Notes: generated by a model not told the origin, from the letters alone. 64,000 nucleotides of DNA from Perilla frutescens (GCA_026008535.1 BRKX01000002.1:34463501-34527500); one strand, 5' to 3'. Positions 51,039 through 61,736 are shown, numbered from the stretch's first letter. Program-made: numbers and translations.

Positions 51039-52844
51039 TGAAAGAGTAGCACCTGTCGCACCAATTAGATTGGTTATTTATACTCTTTTTATTATTTATT
51101 GTAAATAAATTCTTAATGGATTATATTATATTAAGGTATCTTATTTATCTTATGTATTTATTACTTGTTAATTATATATGCATGTAGATAAAATTCTTAG
51201 ATCTTAATAAGTCACAAAACATGATCATGCATATAATGGTGATTATGGAATATGTTTTTATACTTAGATCTTAAATTAGTTCTGAGTTATATGACTGATT
51301 AAGATGGGATATTGAATAATTTAATTTGCACGTGTGATACACACTCATAAGATGAGAATGTTAAGTTCCATTGACATTAGCGTGTTGACGTAAATGTATA
51401 TACATGGGTGCTTGTTGGAGAACAAGTTCACTGAACAAACCCGTTAGAAATTCTTAAATTGAATTTATCGAATATATGAATTTTTAAATCACAATAATAC
51501 ACGGTTAGTCCTTTGACTTGAGACACCATAGTAATCTTGTATTAATTATATCTAATTTTGATATAGTCTCTAATTGCATGACAATCGTAAAGAGATTATG
51601 TTGGATGTTATATTAATTAATATGGAGATTAATGGAGTGGTCAATAAAGGATCTATTACTCGACTGTCGAGAGAATCTTCCTATTAATTTTCATAATTCA
51701 TGATTCAGAAGACCTTGGCCAAGGCGTGATGAATATTGATTCATTAATGAATTGATTGAATGGAAATGAAAATGTAAGTATTGGATTAATTGAGTTTTTC
51801 GTATTATTCTATAACTCAAGATCCAATCGGAAGATTAGATAATAGAAGGATCTTACGTGTATAACGATTTTTAATTAAATAGGTTTACTACCTATTTCAC
51901 TTAGTACTAGGTGATCACGCTACTTGCTAGATGTTCCCATGATTTGTAGGTTCTTGAAATTAAAGAGTTAATTTTGAGTATATTAATTTATTGGATAAAT
52001 TAATAGAATAATATTTTATTCGTTAAGTTGTAAATATTACAAGCCTACTACTAGTGCTAGATGTGAACCTAAGAGGGTTACACAAATATATTGGAATTGT
52101 ATCGGTTGAATTGATTCAATTGTTGAATCCAATTAATTAAAGGTATTAATTAATTGAGACTATTTTTGATTTAATTAGTTAAATCAAATAATCAATTAAA
52201 ATGTTTAATTGGAGTTAATTGGATTATAAGTCTAATTCAAAATATGGATTAAATTAATTGGATTGATTTAATAGATATATAAATTTAATTGGATTAATTT
52301 ATATATAGTGTAAAATGTTAGTTCTATTTTTTTGTGGAATTAACGTGGATTAAGAATAAAAAAAGGTTAAAGAGATTTTAATGAAATTAAATAGTGATTA
52401 ATGAGAGAAATCAATTACCAATTGAATTGGTTTTATGGTGTTAATTAATCACACGATCATGAATGGAGGAATAAATATCTTATCATTTTTCTCCATAGAT
52501 GCTTAATCTCTTGATCTCCATTTTTACACTAAACATATTTTCTCCTCCATATATCGATGGCTAGCGAAATTGATACATGAGATACGTTCCAATAGTGTGG
52601 ACATGATAGAGGAGATACGTTTGGATCTCTACGAGTAGACGAGCAATTGATTGCTACACACCCATCACCAACCGGATTGCGAAAAGGTGTGTATCAATAT
52701 ATATATATATATATATATGATACGATCATTTTGTTCTACATCATATTAACATGAATCCGATGATACGTTTTTGTCAAATAATTGTTATTTCATAATTTTA
52801 TAAATTTTTAATTTTTCGTTGCGTTTACGTATTCGATTCCAACA
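51039..52844 (+). mobile_element. Solo LTR or coding-less LTR element (1.8 kb) with GTTCA target duplication
   Basis: It begins TGAAAGAGTAGCACC and ends ..CGATTCCAACA (TG..CA). GTTCA is directly outside both ends (51034-51038 and 52845-52849). I saw no internal duplicate of the start and no coding region, so a solo LTR is the simplest reading. The orientation is a guess; TTCCAACA is a common plus-strand LTR end. Confidence 0.65.
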
Positions 52845-52849
52845 GTTCA

Positions 52850-53007
52850 TCACTCGCATACAGATATGACTCTATCAAAAATGCAGAAAGAAAAATAAAA
52901 GTGTACAGATGCTTGATCGTACAAATTATTTTACAAAGTTAACTACAAAATATCATCAACATAATAAATATGAAAAAAAATGATGCAACCCAATTTAATT
53001 GGTAGTG

Positions 53008-53054
<47 letters not shown>

Positions 53055-53250
53055 AAGCAACAATAAAAAAAAAGAAATAAAGCAATACAAATGTGATAAA
53101 TAATTTATCAAAAACAACATCTATAAAAAAAAATGTTGCACTTAGGTGTGTATGATTATTACCGATCCATATTAAAGGTAATCACAACCTAACTATACAA
53201 AACCTATAAAACTTAAAAAAAATGGAAACAGAATAAATAAATTAATCAAA
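52850..53250. repeat. AT-rich DNA with a (CA)n-(TA)n microsatellite
   Basis: (CA)n at about 53010-53040 is followed by (TA)n to about 53054. Nothing else is recognised. Confidence 0.6.
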
Positions 53251-53258
53251 ATAATAAG

Positions 53259-53462
53259 TTAGCACATGTTTTCTCTACAACGCCTCTTCTTGCTCTTAAT
53301 TTCGTCATCAATAGAGTTCAATTGAGACTCGCACTCAAGGAAAACCCTTGGACCAAAAAACTTAAAGAAAAAATCACAACGAGCAATAATTTCACAGGCA
53401 GATATTTTTTTGATTGCAAAATCTCGAAAAACAGCGCTAGATAAATCGTTCTTCATCATCAA
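53259..53462 (-). CDS. Possible first exon of the minus-strand transposon ORF
   Basis: ATG at 53462, 67 codons: MMMKNDLSSAVFRDFAIKKI..FFGPRVFLEC..SKKRRCREN. It is basic, with no recognised domain. It lies just inside the inverted repeat at 53690-53745 and points toward the Ulp1-associated remnant, as a first exon would. The splice to 49884 is not demonstrated. Confidence 0.3.
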   Translation of the reverse strand: MMMKNDLSSAVFRDFAIKKISACEIIARCDFFFKFFGPRVFLECESQLNSIDDEIKSKKRRCRENMC

Positions 53463-53689
53463 TCTATGTGTTTATGTATTTCCAATTACAAAGCAATATC
53501 TGCGTATCTGTATTACTAATTAGAAAATCGATTCTGATATGAAAGAGAATGTAATTTCCTTCGTAAATCCCTTAAATATCGCAACACCCAAAATAATAAT
53601 AGTTGATATACATTTTTACCCTTGGTGCAGTTAAAATCTAATAAAAATAAGTAATATAACTTTCACCCTAATTAATAATATCCATTGAT

Positions 53690-53745
53690 CTTAAAAGATC
53701 AATGGCTAAGCTTTGTTCACAAATTACACATATACCATATGTTCA
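53690..53745 (-). repeat. Inverted copy of the subterminal repeat
   Basis: On the minus strand it reads 'gtgaacatatgg..atgtgtaatttgtgaac' and 'cttagccattgat', matching 47250-47350 and 49185-49295. It supports a terminal inverted repeat pair around the coding remnants. Confidence 0.5.
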
Positions 53746-53774
53746 CACACACACACACACATATATAGAGAGAG

Positions 53775-54252
53775 AGAGTAAATTTCACTTTTGGTCTCAT
53801 TAGAATATGACCAAAACACTTTTAGTTCTAAAAGTTACTCTTTTGGTTTCACATGACATTTTTCTACAATTTTAGTCCATGAGATATTTTTCCGATAATT
53901 TTAGTCCCCAACTAACAAAGAAAGTTAAATGCCGTTAAAGTCAAGGTCAAAACGCGTGAAGTGATGGTTTTGTTGGGCATTTCTTTTGTTTCTACTAATA
54001 TGGTTCAGTATTTAGTGTTGAAAATAGTTTGCACTTTTTTGTTGTACTGTTGATGTGCTTGAGTATGCCATTTTTTTTTACCTTGATTTTAATGGCTGTT
54101 AAATTTCTCTGTTAGTTTGAGACTAAAATTGTCAGAAAAATATCTTATGGGACCAAAATTGTTGAAATAATATCATTGAGACCAAAAAGTAACTTTTGGG
54201 ACTAAAAATGTTTTGATCTTATTCTAACGAGACCAAAAGTGAAATTTACTCT
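53775..54252. mobile_element. Hairpin MITE (~480 bp) with ~170-bp arms
   Basis: Both ends read AGAGTAAATTTCACTTTTGG when viewed inward, a perfect match over more than 20 bp. The arms continue with 'accaaaac', 'aaaagt', 'atttttc' and 'aattttagtc' in mirrored order, leaving a short loop near 53940-54100. Non-coding. It sits just inside the right end of the hAT-like element. Confidence 0.8.
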
Positions 54253-54335
54253 ACACACACGTATAGTTTTTATAATTTGAAATTCGGAAAAGTTCGCCTT
54301 CCCACTAAAAATCTTGACTCTGTCCCTGAGCATTG

Positions 54336-55484
54336 TGCTACTGAAGTTGGTTATACTCTACTAACCATTTTGTTTGTGGTATAAATTTTCTATTTTAATC
54401 ATTTTTTGGAAAAATAATAAATTATAATTTCGTTATTTTTCAACAATCTATATATCTACATCTATATAATAATAAAGTTGTTAAACCTACTTTTTAACGC
54501 CTAAATCATTTGACTAATTAAAAATTATTTAATTATTTATTATAATCTTAAAATGAAGTAGCTACTAACCAATATACAAATATATATATAGCATACATGC
54601 CAAATTAATATATAACTTCCCAAATATATATTACCTCCTAGATAATGTCTAATTACTTTGAATAGCTAATATATTACTTATAATTACATATACATATTAA
54701 GTATAACTACATCTAATTATAGTAATCGCTTAATTATAATAAATTTGTTTAAATAAGTCATGTTTATCTAGGATTGACTCTTGTTGGGATTAAGGTATTT
54801 GATTTTTTTTATCGTCATCTATGACAATCGTATCTCTTTGATAAGTAATTGTTTTAAGCATATAATCTACTTAGTAAAAAAATATTTTAAAATTTTAATT
54901 AATTTAATAAAAAATGTAATATGAATTACACAGTAAATGTTAATGAAAAGTGTAGTATGAATTACATAGTAAAAGTGAATTGTAAAAATAACAAATATTT
55001 GAATCAAAATTAAATATATGTATATTTTACTATTTATATGTCATTGGAGCTGTAGTTACAATATGCATCAATTGTCTCATACACATGCAACTCATCAATT
55101 ATTGATTTTGATCTATATCGATTTAGGTTGGAAAATGTATGAAACATATATGTCAAAATTGAATTATAGAAAATTTTGTGTGAGACCGTCTTATGAGTCA
55201 AAATATTTAAAAGAGGTTAAGATTCAGATCCAAACACAATTAAGCACTAATAAAATATAAATGTGCCAATGAATACGAGTTTGAATTTCGATCTAGAAGT
55301 GTCTTTTAAATTTTGACCCGTAAAATAGTACCATATACATTTTTATCATTAAATTAAAGTAAAATATATTCAATTAGTAACAAATACAATTTTTTTATAG
55401 TATATTATTTAAAATAATAAATATTAAATGATCTTCGTTTATCGCACGAGGGTAAAAGCTAGTTTTCTTTTATTTTTAAGTAGC

Positions 55485-55515
<31 letters not shown>

Positions 55516-55640
55516 GATTTGATTCAAATAGAATAGCACTAAAATACAATAACGTAAGCTATAAAATCATAATAAATAAACATCGTTCCTAATTCTCACA
55601 CAAACACAATACTCATCTAGTTTTTCTGTGTCGTAAGTGC
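54336..55640. other. AT-rich intergenic DNA
   Basis: Right flank of the composite. TA runs lie at about 55488-55515. No gene. Confidence 0.35.
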
Positions 55641-55657
55641 CTAGGGAGAAAACTAGT

Positions 55658-55774
55658 GTTTTTTTTTACTCACACACCCGACTTGTGGTATTGAGGAGAT
55701 TTGAATCCGTGACATTTGGTCTCCAAGCAACCTCACTCCACCACTAGGCCATCCCCACCGGGACGAATAGGGGG
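55658..55774 (-). mobile_element. tRNA-derived SINE, copy C, with target-site duplication
   Basis: A minus-strand copy. Poly(T), then cacccgacttgtggtattgag, a B-box-like gatttgaatccgtg, then the A-box complement ccaccactaggccatccccaccgg. AAACTAGT at 55650-55657 and 55775-55782 is the likely target duplication. This is the best-preserved of the three copies. Confidence 0.8.
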
Positions 55775-56219
55775 AAACTAGTTGAGTTGACTATTGTTAA
55801 ATTTAATTTAGATATTGAAGTGCAAGATTTATGTTTGATGTTGGTTTCTTGACAATGCGAATTAATTAAATTTCAATCTATGCAAAAAATTAATTACTTT
55901 CCAATTTGCTTGAAATTTACATTATATTATGGCATTAGTTTTACTAATTGAATTCGTTTAAACCATTTTATCCAACTTAAAAAAAAAAACCCCTCTTTAT
56001 ACATTTATTTTTTATATGAAAAGAAGGAATTAAGGATTAAACCTGAATTATTCCTATATACATAAGACATGTACTATTAAGATGCAAGACTCGTGATAAT
56101 TATTGAACCTTATCAAATGAGCTTTCAATCACAATCCCAGATTGCAAGTTAATTTAATCAGGTATAACGTTTTTTTTCAGCTGGACCCACTCAATAATAT
56201 AACTATCCGTTGACAAATA

Positions 56220-57038
56220 TGTGATATTCGGGGCTAAAGCATGAAGTGATCGTCGGTGCAAGGCACGAGCAAAGAGTGACTCCTATCAGACTTTCAAGCA
56301 AAGGGGTAGATAAATGAACCGAATCCATCCGAAGGAGAGGGATTCTGAAGCTATACATGAATGAGACTGTATAGTCGATGAGAGCTTAAAGGAGTTGATT
56401 GGTGCTACTCATACTATAAGGTGGTGCATCTTCTTTTCCGACGCTCATTCCACCAGAACTCCAAAATTAAGCGTTTTGACCTGGGGCCATGACCGGCTAA
56501 CTATGTATAAAAAAGGATCATTAGCACAGGGCCTCTCAATTGAGAGGAGCCTATTTTTTAAATTTTTTAAGTTTATGTATAAACATATTTTTTTAAAAAA
56601 TATATATAATCCCTCCCTCGTTCTGTTTCAAAAGACAGTCAATATAACACTCTATCCTTATTTATATTAGTTTGCAGTCAACATAATGTTGTCTTTTTAT
56701 TCATATTAGTTTGAGCTTGTATTGAGATTTATCAACAATATTAATAAAGTATTTTGAATTTTTTTATGTCAAAATATAGTTGCAATATGTTAATATTCGA
56801 AAATTTATTGTTAAAATTAAAATTAAATGTTCTTTTTTCAATAATAGGGCCCCAATTTTTATAATCAGCACAAGGGCCTGTAAATATTTAAGACGACCCT
56901 GTTTGGGGTAATGGTAGGATGGGTGGCCCTCTGAGAAATTTCTCAGCAAGCGTGCGAGTGGGGACAAAATACGCTAGGCTGGAAAGACTCGTGTTAGTTT
57001 GTAGGGATAACCATCAGTCTGATAATCGAGTTGTTACA
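56220..57038 (+). mobile_element. Cassandra-like solo LTR with a 5S-rRNA-like region, interrupted
   Basis: The ends TGTGATATTCGGGG (56220) and ..GAGTTGTTACA (57038) are bounded by a perfect 5-bp duplication AAATA (56215-56219 and 57039-57043). The interior has a 5S rRNA-like segment: 56401-56475 contains ggtgc..catac..tgcatc and then AGAACTCC..ATTAAGCG, the 5S internal-promoter region. After an insertion the 3' part resumes at about 56900 as ttggggtaatggtaggatgg (5S: GTAGTACTAGGATGGGTGACC). The tail gtgcgagtgggga..ggaaagactcgtg is also typical of Cassandra TRIM elements, which carry 5S-like promoters in their LTRs. Non-coding. Confidence 0.75.
56485..56895. mobile_element. Insertion inside the 5S-like LTR
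   Basis: About 400 AT-rich bp separate the two halves of the 5S-like sequence. 'cacagggcctctcaattgagagg' near the left, and 'ggccccaattttt', 'aagggcctg' and 'gacgaccctg' at the right, look like worn ends of a hAT-type element (CAGGG..CCCTG), but I cannot define a target duplication. Confidence 0.4.
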
Positions 57039-57043
57039 AAATA

Positions 57044-58150
57044 TACATAAAAGGAGTTGCTTTCAAATTAATGAATAATGAGTATGCTAGAGCAAACCCT
57101 AATCACCCTGGAAAAAAAAAAAGGAATAAAGCAGTTTTGGTCCTTCCACTTGGCACATTTTTCTTAATTAGACCATATACTTTATATTCGGTTAAATCCG
57201 ATCTCTATTCTTCGATTTAGTTAAAATCAGATTCTTATACAATCACTTGATCTTTGTATGGAAGTAATTTACTGTAAGTCAAATATATTTATATAAAAGT
57301 ACTTATGTGCACCAGCCCTTACGTGCCCCTATGTGCGGCAACACCTGTCATTTTTTATTTATTTTTATGGGCATAATTTTTGTTTTTTTTTTCGATCTTC
57401 TATTTTGTCTTTCCATTTTTTTCCCAAAAAATTTATACCCTAAAATAAAATTAATGAACCATAAAATTAAAGTGAATTGGTTTAATTTGTTTGAAATAAA
57501 TAGAAATGAGACTTCTAAAATGGAATTAATACTCTAAAAAAAAAAAAAAATCCCTTAGTAAAATCCTAAAAAACGCTAAATAAACATCTAAAAAAACCAT
57601 TAAAAACCCTAAAAAAACACAAAATAAACCGCTAAAAAAATTCTAGAAAACACAAAATAAATCCCTAAAAAACACAAAATAAACCCTTAGAAAAACCATG
57701 AACCCTAAAAAAGTCCTAAACTTCTAAAATCTAAACATTAATTGGAATGAAAAAAATACAATTTGAACTAAATAAACTAGTATAATATAGCTAGTAGATG
57801 GCTTACTTTTTAATCATACATGTGATACTTTTCGAATTTTGAGTGAAACTTTGTATTAATACCCTAAAATTTTACTATCTAAATTTAATTAGGAATATAA
57901 ATATAATAGTTAGATTGAGCCCAACATTATTATATTTTATTTATTTTGCATATGGCCCAAATGCCTGAAGATGAGCATTTTAAGGTTGCGGGCCGATTTA
58001 TGGACTGTTTTTTCAGCTCATTCGCATTTTAATTATTTTCGAAATCTATAGTTATCAGAACAAGGCGATTAAATATGGTATATGATAGCGCTCATCAGTA
58101 CGAAATCATAGAACTTGAAAATCACCTTAGATGGACTTCATTTGACCATG
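57044..58150. repeat. AT-rich DNA with degenerate CCCTAAA-containing repeats
   Basis: 57560-57720 holds at least five imperfect units of 'aaaccctaaaaaacacaaaataa', each with a plant-telomere-like CCCTAAA core. 57130-57250 resembles an arm of the 'ttagtcctac'-type MITE (gttttggtccttcc, attagaccatata). No gene. Confidence 0.45.
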
Positions 58151-58660
58151 TTATGAATTAATTCTTGATTTAATTAGATTTTAGGGTTTATTTTAGGGAG
58201 TGGTATAAATACTTATTTTACTACTTTTCTAGGTCATTATTGGGAATACACTTCTAGATCAGCACTCATGCCTCATCCTCTCCTCTTTTCTTTTTCCCTC
58301 TCGCCTTCCCCTATCTCCGTCGCCAGAGCCGGCGCCGCCGTGTTTGTCGTCGGAGCCACCGATCGGAATTTTTCCGACGAGCTCATTTTTATCATGCAAT
58401 TATATTTTTGGACTCCCCTCCCTCTCATCTTTCCTATTTTTTTATTATTTTTGAAAGATTTTGAGGTTTAGGCTTCCGAACTTTAGATCTAAGAAAGGGT
58501 TAAACCCTAACCTTTCAATACCTCATTTCTTTCTTTATTTTTCAAATTTATTTTTTATTTTAGTATGTATTTTGTGATTTACAGGCTGTTTTGGATTGTT
58601 GATATTAAAATATGTTTTTAATTTTATTTATGGTGTTCTTGGACACTTACTTTAAAGGTT
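58150..58660 (+). mobile_element. Possible retrotransposon LTR / leader fragment
   Basis: 'ggtataaatactt' (TATA-like) is followed by a C-rich leader and a short GC-rich ORF start (cgccagagccggcgccgccg), a layout seen in plant Ty3-type LTR regions. A candidate matching 3' part lies at 60470-61020. I could not define LTR ends. A 67-codon frame at 58268 has no recognisable domain. Confidence 0.25.
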
Positions 58661-58723
58661 AAATGGTTGAAAAAAAAATGGAATTGTTTTTGTGTGTGTG
58701 TTGCAGTGAGTGTGTGTGTGTGT

Positions 58724-58786
58724 GCGGGAATCGAACCCGCATCTTTTCCTTGGCAAAGAGAAATTTTACCATTCGACCATATTCGC
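58724..58786 (-). pseudogene. trnG-GCC: Plastid trnG-GCC fragment (nuclear insertion), 3' truncated
   Basis: The minus strand reads gcgaatatggtcgaatgg.., then ctctttGCCaagg (anticodon loop with GCC) and gggttcgattcccgc. This is the chloroplast glycine tRNA up to the T arm. The last ~8 nt of the acceptor stem are missing and are replaced by a (GT)n run, so it cannot form a mature tRNA. Part of a plastid-derived block. Confidence 0.85.
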
Positions 58787-58830
58787 ATTTTTTGTAGGAC
58801 ATCCTTGGGGTAATGCGCCAGGTGCCGTAG

Positions 58831-59215
58831 CTAACTGAGTAGCTCACTCAGAAAAGAATGATCGCTGTCAATCTCAAAAATTTGATTTTCTATATCAAAA
58901 TAGATAGAATAATTGTCTCCATTACTATCCCTAACTAAAAAAGTATCATCAGAGATCAATGAATAGATCTCTTTACTTGTATGACTTTGATGTCTCGTAT
59001 TTCTCGAAAAAGTGATTCGATTGATGGGATTTGGTATGAGATCGATGATATCGATGAGATTGATACTCAAATATTTCTTCTTAGAACGTAGTGATTTGAT
59101 CCCATAAGCAGGACCAAGCATGTTGCCGCCAGAAGCCCGTATTTCTTCTAGAGAATCTCCTAATTGTTCCAGAGCAACTAGAAAGACTCTTTATGAGGTG
59201 TTGCAACAATCAAGC
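58831..59215 (-). pseudogene. Chimeric plastid fragment: ycf2 piece fused to accD piece
   Basis: Minus strand. The region from about 59200 to 58965 matches plastid ycf2 ([64 protein letters not shown]). The frame then passes directly into plastid accD at about 58962 ([38 protein letters not shown]), ending near 58848. The two genes are far apart in plastid genomes, so this is a junction made during or after transfer. The joined frame is open for 96 codons, but nothing suggests it is expressed. Confidence 0.8.
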
Positions 59216-59294
59216 GGCAGTTCATACTTTATAATTCGAGTATTTTTTAACTTGAATTTCAAAAAAGAATAAAAAAAGGGGGCAAGGCGATAGA

Positions 59295-59455
59295 AAAAGA
59301 ACTCTTGTCAATTTTTTAGTCTATCGATAAGAGGAGATTATATGAAAAATGTAACCGATCCTTTCGTTGCTTTGGGCTACTGGCCATCTGCCGAGAGTTT
59401 CGGATTTAATACCGATATTTTAGTAACAAATCCAATAAATCTAAGTGTAGTTGAG
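59295..59455 (+). pseudogene. atpF: Plastid atpF exon 1 fragment
   Basis: From ATG 59342: [37 protein letters not shown], matching the start of plastid ATP synthase subunit b (atpF exon 1). Homology stops after LSVV, and the frame runs on into unrelated AT-rich DNA. The preceding AGAGGAGATT is the plastid leader. Orientation is opposite to the ycf2/accD piece. Several substitutions relative to the usual plastid sequence point to age. Confidence 0.85.
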
Positions 59456-59459
59456 TTTG

Positions 59460-61300
59460 CGTGTGTCTTTTTCTTATCTTTGAATTTTTTATATTTTTTT
59501 AAAGATCTCGTACTCTATTTAATGAAGAGCATATGTTAATATTTTCATAAGGTTGTTTAGTCAGTGATTGATGTTTAAATTGATATTAAAACGGGCTAAT
59601 GTTCAAATCTCATTTTAAAGATCTCTTTTATTGCAATTAATATCTTCCGTTTCAACTATAATTAATTAAAATCATATTATAAATTTCGAAAATAGCATCT
59701 AGCCTAATGGATATATCTCAAATTTATTAATAAAAGGTTAAGGGTTCGAAACATCTTCACTAATATTATTATTTGAGAGGTCTGTGGTTCGAATCTTATT
59801 GAAGCCAAATGTTATTATTTGAGAGGTCTATGGTTAGAATCTTATTGAAGCTAAAATATTTCTGAAACCATTTAATTAAAATATTTTATTTTATATCGCA
59901 TAAAAAATCATTTAGTATAAAACCATTTAATTAAAGCAGTTTGTCTTTTAAACCATTCATTTAGTCATACGATTTTAATCTATGTGATTAAGTTATATTT
60001 TACTCGATCAATGACTCGGGTATAGCTTAAAGCTAGGCTTACTCGTTTGACCTTCAAACATCATCTTTTCACGACCCTATTCTTTAGACTTACCATTATA
60101 TCCTTATACCCTTATTTACGTTATAGAATAGGTTAATGACCTCAATAAGCTTCTAAATCATAATCGATCTTTATGTGTAGGATAAAATCCGGAACATCGG
60201 ACTTAGGAAACTTCTAGAGGAATCACTAAAGCTATTAATAGCTATATAGGTGAGATATTCTATCTTTGCAAATTGTATATTTCGAGCTATTAAGTTCTTT
60301 TTTGCTAAAATTGCATATGTGATTATCTGTATTAAATATTTACATGCTGATGTATGTTGTCGGAGTCTCATAAACCAGTGATGTGTTAATGTGAGTAGCT
60401 ACAATATTGCATGCATTATTCATCATGCATTATTCCTTGTTGAAAGACTAAAATAAAGATTATACTCATAAACTTTACACGTTGGTGATGTAGTAGGGGT
60501 TGCGGGCAGTGACTGGTTATACTCTTAGCGCTTCATGTTAAAACGTTTTGGTGAACTTAGAGTGCTTTCAACTTTAAAACCTTCCAAACTTCACTACCTG
60601 CATGGATACAGATAGATCACTTTTAGAAAATGATTTGCATAACTTAATTGTGAAAACTTGCTCATTGAGTGCTTTAATACTTAGTCCAAATCTTTTCAAA
60701 TATTTTCAGGTCAATAGGCTGGAGCATGGACGTGACGATACTGAGAAATGAGCTTTTGTTATTTGCATTTTTTTTCTGTTGTCTCTTTTTGTTAGTATTC
60801 TGTTAAGAATTGAGCTTCCACACTTATGATATTATTTTATTAAACATTAAGAACTTCGATCTTGGTATTATAGACAAGTATATATATTATAAAGCATGTT
60901 TGGTTGTTCTGATTATATTGATGTTTTATTAATTAGGTTACCCCCTTTCTTTCCCGTTTCTTAATTCCAACTCCCGTTGTGTCCATTTCCATGGTTTTTC
61001 AGCACAGGGGCGCTACATACTTTTTTGTGTTGCTGTTAATACTAATTTTGTTGGGATTTTTTTTTCTTTTATGGGTTGACCCGCGAATTTGACCCGCCTA
61101 TCTGAAATAAGACTTATATACACCTTATGCATCAAGTATTTGCCATCTATAAGATATTCCAAATCGAAAAAAAGGTGTGAATACATGGATCTAGAAGCAT
61201 ATTATTCCTTAATTAAAAATCCAAACTTTAAGCTACGTGCAGCAATCTGAGAGAAAATTTGAATTTGACACGATTTCTACAATTTGCTTAAAATGTAATC
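59460..61300. other. AT-rich DNA with possible LTR-retrotransposon remnants
   Basis: 'gaggtctatggttagaatcttattgaagc' is duplicated (about 59775 and 59817). 59990-60060 (atcaatgactcgggtatagctt) and 60700-61015 (ttttcaggtcaa.., ..ggggcgctacat) look like parts of a Ty3-type LTR, but termini and coding parts are missing. Confidence 0.3.
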
Positions 61301-61328
61301 TATGCTTTAAATATATATATATATATAT

Positions 61329-61578
61329 AGGAGTTGGTTTAAATAAAAACTTATCTTGGTGTGAAAACTGCGGATTGTGCTTCTTTAGTGTATTTTTAGT
61401 ACTTTTCTTTATGTATTTTGATGCTAATTTTTTTTATTTTTTTAATGTTTTTCTTATTGTATTTTGGTGCTGGATGTTTTTAGCACCAAAATACAGTAAG
61501 AAAAGCACTAAAATTACATTAAAGAAGCACAGTACGCACATTTTCACACCAAGATAAATTTTTATTATAACCAACCCC

Positions 61579-61580
<2 letters not shown>
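61329..61580. mobile_element. Hairpin MITE (~250 bp) with ~97-bp arms
   Basis: The left arm from 61329 (AGGAGTTGGTTTAAATAAAA.. ATCTTGGTGTGAAAA) and the right arm to 61580 (reverse complement AGGGGTTGGTTATAATAAAA.. ATCTTGGTGTGAAAA) pair over about 97 bp with a short loop near 61428-61480. (TA)n lies on both sides. Its ends resemble those of the 44320 element (GGGGTGGTTATAA), so they may be relatives. Confidence 0.8.
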
Positions 61581-61609
<29 letters not shown>

Positions 61610-61735
61610 TTTATCTATGCATATATAAATGATAATTCGCCCAAAACCAAACTAATTGATCTCAACTCGATGGACGGTTGGTTCCATTTTCCATATATGC
61701 TACCTACTCATAGATGGGTTATCTTTTGAAGTGTA

Positions 61736-61736
<1 letters not shown>

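Larger units (their letters stand above)
44238..54327. mobile_element. Putative hAT-type outer element containing nested transposons (~10 kb)
   Basis: The left end CAGAGACGGAGCTAGGGG starts at 44238. The right end GACTCTGTCCCTG finishes near 54327 (reverse complement CAGGGACAGAGTC). Both are the CAGRGACRGAG type common at plant hAT ends. The 8-bp sequence AGCATTGT lies directly outside each end, exactly the hAT duplication size. Almost all of the interior is later or captured material: a long-TIR element with a solo LTR, FAR1 and Ulp1-type coding remnants, a second solo LTR and a MITE. No hAT transposase is seen, so it would be non-autonomous. The end similarity beyond about 12 bp is weak, so the claim rests mainly on termini plus duplication. 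Confidence 0.6.

Noticed and set aside
56395..56670. A 91-codon frame as a gene
   Set aside because: It runs across a 5S-like LTR region into an inserted element; no protein signal.
58724..58786. Functional nuclear tRNA-Gly
   Set aside because: The 3' acceptor stem is missing and the sequence is plastid trnG, so it is a fragment.
58831..59121. A 96-codon plastid-like frame as a functional gene
   Set aside because: It fuses pieces of two plastid genes, lacks both gene starts and ends, and sits in nuclear repeat DNA.
61237..61557. A 106-codon hydrophobic frame
   Set aside because: It lies within the hairpin MITE at 61329-61580 and is a by-product of its arms.
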